Shown piece by piece: positions 60,220-64,000 of a stretch of DNA of 64,000 bases. Position 1 is the stretch's first letter. Every line of letters starts with the position of its first letter. Source of the DNA: Cerasicoccus maritimus (GTDB taxonomy: Bacteria > Verrucomicrobiota > Verrucomicrobiia > Opitutales > Cerasicoccaceae); contig JAVDPD010000027.1 in the NCBI GenBank assembly GCA_031296935.1, forward strand, positions 1 through 64,000, given 5' to 3'. The notes beneath the pieces are model-generated. The model was not told where the DNA came from, made no database searches, and saw only the letters and a list, made by a program, of their open reading frames with translations. Made by a program: the position numbers and the translations under genes.

Positions 60220-61793
60220 ACGCAGTTCTGGTTGCCGGTGATGGTACTGCGCTGGTCACTGAAATCATTGCCAAGGTCGTCTCGAAACATCGTTCCCGAA
60301 TAACCTTCACTGGTCCTGGCGTATTCGATCACCGAATAAAGAGGCATATTCGGGCAACTGTCCTGCCGCTCATTGATTCAATTCTCACTGAACTGGATGT
60401 ATCGCTTCCATGCTTTGAGCTATCGGTGGTCAATCCAGCTGTTGCTTCAAGCATGGAGGCAGCCGTTAGAGTGTCAGGGTTTTCTGTGGACGTTCCGATT
60501 GCCTTGGCCTTACTTGGTGCAGCCTGTGGCATGCCAGTTAAATCGAGTGTGGTTGCAACCGGACACATCGCTTCATCGGCGGGCGATATTCGGATGGTGC
60601 GCAGCCTTGATCAGAAGGTGCAGGCGGTGGTTACTCGTGGGAAAGGGATGTGTTTTGTGTATCCGCAATTCGATGCCTCGAGTGATCTGCCATCCGGTGA
60701 TGAGCGTGAACGGATCGATTTAGCGTTTCGCAAAATTCGATTCCGGGTGCGGTTGCAACCGATTTCTCAGTTTTCACAAGCTCTTACGTTGGCCTTTGCC
60801 GAACACGATCTGTTTCTTGCCTCGTTGACCTGCGGGTATTACGGACGAGAATCTGCGGACTCGACGGTCATTCGCGACCTTGGGCTTGGCGAGGGAAATC
60901 GGTTCATCCGGGTGCTCGAGCAACATTTACGTGATACTGACATGGTCCGCATTCAGGAGGTGCTTGGGGCGTGGATTCGGTTTCTCGTCAAGAACGGGCA
61001 GTATCCTCATGGCGTCGGTCGAGAGTTGCATGCGCTGTTACAATCCATACCACCAGCAGTCAGGCGCCTCAAACTGCGGTTTCCGTTGATTGCCTCCAGT
61101 GAGGTCATGCGACTGGCGCCATTAGTTGGAAGCGAGGATACGGCGGACTTTCAGCAACTGCTGCGGGCAATTGAGGGGAATATTGCGGTTGTCTCGGTAG
61201 TCACTCACGGTGTCGAAGATTTCTCTGATTCATGCGATGCCGCCGAGATAATCTTGGATGCGATTCTGTCTGAATTGGATGAGGCGGCCATTTACGAGCA
61301 ATTGTGCGCTCCAATGGATCGAGCCTTCAACCTGTTCCAGATTCCAATTGAAGGGAGCTTTCATGATCTGGTTTTCTCCTTTTATGCCGCACTGATGCGA
61401 GCTGTCGATGGATGCCTTGAATCGGATAATTTGGCATCAGATGCGTATGCGCTCGTGGAACGAGCCTATGCTCGAAACGGTGGAATCAAGGGGGCAACCA
61501 CTGATGCCGAAACTCCGGGTGGCCGACGAGTAATCCTTGAGCGGATGTTGCAAACCTTGCGAAAAGAGCGTGTGGAGAGCCATATCCAATACGTCTTTCA
61601 CCAAGCCATTGATCCACTCGATTATGCTGCCAAACTCGCGGTGACCAAGGCGTTCATCGTTCGGTTCCGCTCAGTGTTGCCTGAGCAGGTCGTCGACGAT
61701 CCACCCGAGAAATATGCCCAGTCATGGTATGTGTTGATCCGTCATTGGCTGGAGATGCGGACGGAATTTCAGGAGTGGATTCATATGAGGTAA
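60204..61793 (+). CDS. Lon-type Ser-Lys protease domain protein without ATPase
   Basis: A 529-residue protein. Residues about 1-200 align with the Lon proteolytic domain: FSVDVPIALALLGAACGMPV corresponds to the GPSAG loop, with Ser94 as nucleophile. It continues TGHIASSAGDIRMVRSLDQK, with Lys138 as the general base, 44 residues after Ser94 (43 in E. coli Lon). The rest (201-529) is helical and unassigned. There is no AAA+ domain and no Walker motif. Ser94 and Lys138 are kept, so activity is plausible, perhaps cutting a partner such as the sigma-like or VWA protein. The final gene of its operon. Confidence 0.7.
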   Translation: MASRVNAVLVAGDGTALVTEIIAKVVSKHRSRITFTGPGVFDHRIKRHIRATVLPLIDSILTELDVSLPCFELSVVNPAVASSMEAAVRVSGFSVDVPIALALLGAACGMPVKSSVVATGHIASSAGDIRMVRSLDQKVQAVVTRGKGMCFVYPQFDASSDLPSGDERERIDLAFRKIRFRVRLQPISQFSQALTLAFAEHDLFLASLTCGYYGRESADSTVIRDLGLGEGNRFIRVLEQHLRDTDMVRIQEVLGAWIRFLVKNGQYPHGVGRELHALLQSIPPAVRRLKLRFPLIASSEVMRLAPLVGSEDTADFQQLLRAIEGNIAVVSVVTHGVEDFSDSCDAAEIILDAILSELDEAAIYEQLCAPMDRAFNLFQIPIEGSFHDLVFSFYAALMRAVDGCLESDNLASDAYALVERAYARNGGIKGATTDAETPGGRRVILERMLQTLRKERVESHIQYVFHQAIDPLDYAAKLAVTKAFIVRFRSVLPEQVVDDPPEKYAQSWYVLIRHWLEMRTEFQEWIHMR

Positions 61794-61818
61794 TTGGAGA
61801 TTATTTGTTTTCTCAGCC

Positions 61819-62484
61819 TCAGTTTTTTCTGTTCTTAGCGCTTGGCTTCATCGAGGCTAGTTTAGCTCTGCCTGACTTTTCGTATTCTACCAATGTTCGT
61901 ATTCTCCGATAAAAAGATAGTAGTATTTTTAATGTGGTAAGTGGGTTTTTGGTTATTTCATTTATTTCTTCATAGTATGGAAAGTCCATCATCTCAGCGA
62001 GCTCATGGCCTGATTCTTTTATGAAGGCGATGGTTTCCTTATCTAAATCTAGCTTTTTTCTTTGTACCTCTATTTTGCGTAGTTCACGTTCTGTGATGCC
62101 TTTTTGAATGTAATCATACAGGTCTGCGATTTCGCGACCGGCTGCGCAGAATGCCTTAACGATTTTTTTGATATTACGGGCTACCGTAGCAACCATTGTC
62201 AGTTCTATCCAACCGGGAGAGGCGTATTGTAGAGAAACAACTTGTGGGCGTTCATCACGGGGAGTGAGCGTATGAAGATTGTTGTAAAAATTAACAGCGC
62301 TGTATCCACCTCGCCACGGATGCTTCGTAAATGCATTTTCCCTGTAGTCGACTCTACTTCTGTTGAGCGTTGCTTCGAGAGCATATACTAACCCATAGAC
62401 CTGTGAATAAGTTCGGGGAAAAGTATATAAATCATCCAGAGTCCAACTTCCGTCAATGGGGATCTTAATTGCTTTGCTTTTCAT
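61819..62484 (-). CDS. Unknown protein
   Basis: A 221-residue protein, Lys-rich, mixed alpha/beta: WTLDDLYTFPRTYSQVYGLV, LHTLTPRDERPQVVSLQYAS, TMVATVARNIKKIVKAFCAA. The C-terminal part is helical. No family recognised. It lies convergent with the Lon-like gene and divergent from the ATPase gene. GAGG at about 62496-62499 could serve as ribosome-binding site for ATG 62484. Confidence 0.55.
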   Translation of the reverse strand: MKSKAIKIPIDGSWTLDDLYTFPRTYSQVYGLVYALEATLNRSRVDYRENAFTKHPWRGGYSAVNFYNNLHTLTPRDERPQVVSLQYASPGWIELTMVATVARNIKKIVKAFCAAGREIADLYDYIQKGITERELRKIEVQRKKLDLDKETIAFIKESGHELAEMMDFPYYEEINEITKNPLTTLKILLSFYRRIRTLVEYEKSGRAKLASMKPSAKNRKN

Positions 62485-62573
62485 GTGAAGTATTTCCTCT
62501 AGATAAGTTTCAGTAGCAGAAAATCATGCCACATTGACAAGACTGAAACACTGCCGCTGCTTCCACCGCTTGT

Positions 62574-64000
62574 ATGGCAGAGATGTCTATTGAAGCGGCC
62601 ATGATTCAGCGATCCCGATCTTTTCTGCAAGGGCGGCAGATTGAACGCATCCTGGAATCGGAGTTGCTCAAGGGGTGTTCCTCGGAAATCTCGCCCGAAC
62701 CAGTGGCATTGATCCCGCCATACCGTCATCTTCGGACACTTGCAAATGAGATCATTTGCGAACCAAAGCCCATGCTCGATCCAGCCATTTTCCGGCTTTG
62801 GCTCTCACCGCAACAGGAATTCTCATGGGTTCACAGCGAACGATTCCTCAAGGAACTGACCCGAATTTCCTCCCCTGCCACCTTTGAGATCCACGGAAAC
62901 AGTCAGGATATCCAACTGCAATTCCGGATCAATCAGGACGATGCGGGCGTACTCCAAACGGCATTTAATGGGGAGCATCAGTCCTGCCAACTGACGAGAC
63001 CTGAAACCTGCGCCTTTCGAAACTGCCTGAGGCAAGCGAAACATCTGACGTTTCGCGATTATTATCCAGCCGCCCCGTATCATGGCAGTCTGACCCGACA
63101 TGATGAGTTTGTCTTCACGCCCTTTGAGTCGTTGCTCTGCGCCCTGAGCTACTTGCCTGAGGATGTTGTCGGATTTTACCAGTGCGTGTTCCAGCCGGTC
63201 AGCCATGCCTGGCATGAAAACATTGAGACGATTTACGATTTGGAGTATCTGTATCATGCCCACCGGGATGGACGAAGTTTGCAGTATGCCAGCCAGCTCC
63301 CCTCAACGGAGCTGAAGTTGATGACGCAGCGCTTGGAGCGCAAAGCTGATCCGGATAAACCATTTTTTGCCACCGTGATTCGCATTGGTATGATTAGTGA
63401 TAAGCCCGTTGCGCCAAACGATATGCAATCCCTGACCACGTTCCTTGGATTGTTACAGCAAAACGCCAAGCAACTAACCTATCTCGATCAGGACGACTAC
63501 GCGCCGGTCCTGCCATCCAACAGTCAACGGCGGATGTTGGAACAGGGCGTCGTGCATCGAAACGGCTTTTTGTGCAACTCACAGGAACTGGTCAGCTTCG
63601 TCCATACCTTCGATGCCAGGGTCGTTACCGAGCGACAACTGCCCATTGAGCTTGCGAGCGATTTTGCCAGTGATCTGGATGCAACCACTGAAGGCGTTGT
63701 CGTTGGGCTGGCCCGGAATACCGGAGTGGATGTTCCCATCCGAATACCGTCCGAACTTCGCGAGCGAACGGTGCACCTCATGGGATCATCGGGATCGGGG
63801 AAAACATCCGTGATGATCCACATGGCGCTGCAGGATGTCGCCGAAGGGCATGGGCTGGTCTTCATTGATCCACACGGGGATGCGGTCAAAGATATCCTGA
63901 CCCGATTGCCCGAAGAGCACCTTCATCGCGTTATCTGGTTGGATGCTGGAAATCCCAACGTTGTTCCCGCCTGGAATCCGCTTCATTTGGAGGATGGCGC
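62574..64000 (+). CDS. Conjugation-type (HerA/VirB4/TraG-like) ATPase, truncated by the right edge
   Basis: At least 475 residues are visible from ATG 62574; ATG 62583 is an alternative. The N-terminal 370 residues form an unassigned domain with QYASQLPSTELKLMTQR and FFATVIRIGMIS. Walker A is LMGSSGSGKTSVMIH, followed by GLVFIDPHGDAVKDILTRLP and RVIWLDAGNPNVVPAWNPL. The DPHGD and AGNPN..AWNPL motifs are typical of the type IV secretion/coupling ATPases of integrative conjugative elements in bacteria and archaea. It would drive DNA transfer. The C-terminal half lies beyond the window. Confidence 0.8.
   Translation, partial: MAEMSIEAAMIQRSRSFLQGRQIERILESELLKGCSSEISPEPVALIPPYRHLRTLANEIICEPKPMLDPAIFRLWLSPQQEFSWVHSERFLKELTRISSPATFEIHGNSQDIQLQFRINQDDAGVLQTAFNGEHQSCQLTRPETCAFRNCLRQAKHLTFRDYYPAAPYHGSLTRHDEFVFTPFESLLCALSYLPEDVVGFYQCVFQPVSHAWHENIETIYDLEYLYHAHRDGRSLQYASQLPSTELKLMTQRLERKADPDKPFFATVIRIGMISDKPVAPNDMQSLTTFLGLLQQNAKQLTYLDQDDYAPVLPSNSQRRMLEQGVVHRNGFLCNSQELVSFVHTFDARVVTERQLPIELASDFASDLDATTEGVVVGLARNTGVDVPIRIPSELRERTVHLMGSSGSGKTSVMIHMALQDVAEGHGLVFIDPHGDAVKDILTRLPEEHLHRVIWLDAGNPNVVPAWNPLHLEDG

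Noticed and set aside
1..64000. CRISPR array, rRNA or tRNA genes
   Set aside because: No regularly spaced repeats with unique spacers and no recognisable RNA gene structures were found on reading through the window.

Overview
The window looks like bacterial DNA from a marine or gut Verrucomicrobiota-type organism (Opitutae/Puniceicoccales-like). This is inferred from PEP-CTERM sorting tails (three proteins), a DUF1559-like pseudopilin, LamG proteins, very long D-x-D-x-D-G (thrombospondin type 3) proteins, helicase-associated-repeat proteins and LacI-type sugar control. No rRNA or tRNA gene and no CRISPR array is visible.

Region 1 (1-14.9 kb) is a glycan-foraging island. It holds a clan GH-G type glycosidase, a 2-hydroxyacid dehydrogenase, exported beta-sandwich and alpha/alpha-barrel proteins, a LacI regulator, a pseudopilin, a LamG protein, a GH110-like beta-helix protein, a sialidase-fold protein, a PEP-CTERM protein and an N-acetylneuraminate lyase. 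Together they suggest breakdown of host or algal glycans carrying alpha-galactose and sialic acid. An IS66 relic (7.7-7.9 kb) and a DDE transposase with a truncated second copy (15.1-16.6 kb) interrupt or border it.

Region 2 (16.7-31.9 kb, minus strand) is a tight operon: a 57-aa membrane peptide, a 1555-aa TSP3/PA14 protein, a secreted HEAT-like protein, a giant TSP3/LamG protein of about 2790 aa whose C-terminus looks like an HNH-type toxin, and a 290-aa protein with an Imm11-like tail. I read it as a polymorphic toxin with its immunity protein. Divergently transcribed ordinary chromosomal genes follow to about 35.6 kb.

Region 3 (about 35.8-64 kb) is a large mobile or formerly mobile element with an archaeal flavour. 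It holds Dam and C5-type DNA methyltransferases, a HerA-type ATPase, RelB-type and VapBC-type toxin-antitoxin pairs, a tyrosine recombinase with a zinc ribbon, an SSB-like protein, many small winged-helix proteins, a replication-relaxation-type protein, a DnaG-type primase, and a conjugation-type ATPase that runs off the right edge. The most striking item is an XPB-type helicase followed by a DUF790 (Bax1) nuclease, a pair best known from archaeal nucleotide excision repair. A second notable block (56.6-61.8 kb) links a VWA protein, a zinc-binding miniprotein, two unknown proteins, a sigma-factor-like protein, its small partner and a Lon-type Ser-Lys protease domain that lacks an ATPase.

Several genes in the element carry TATA-like boxes centred about 26 bases upstream of their start codon. 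Two share a 35-bp direct repeat there. Several reading frames in 47-60 kb appear broken at homopolymers, so they may be assembly errors or early decay. A PEP-CTERM gene lies between two 190-bp direct repeats that duplicate the 3' end of a neighbouring gene.
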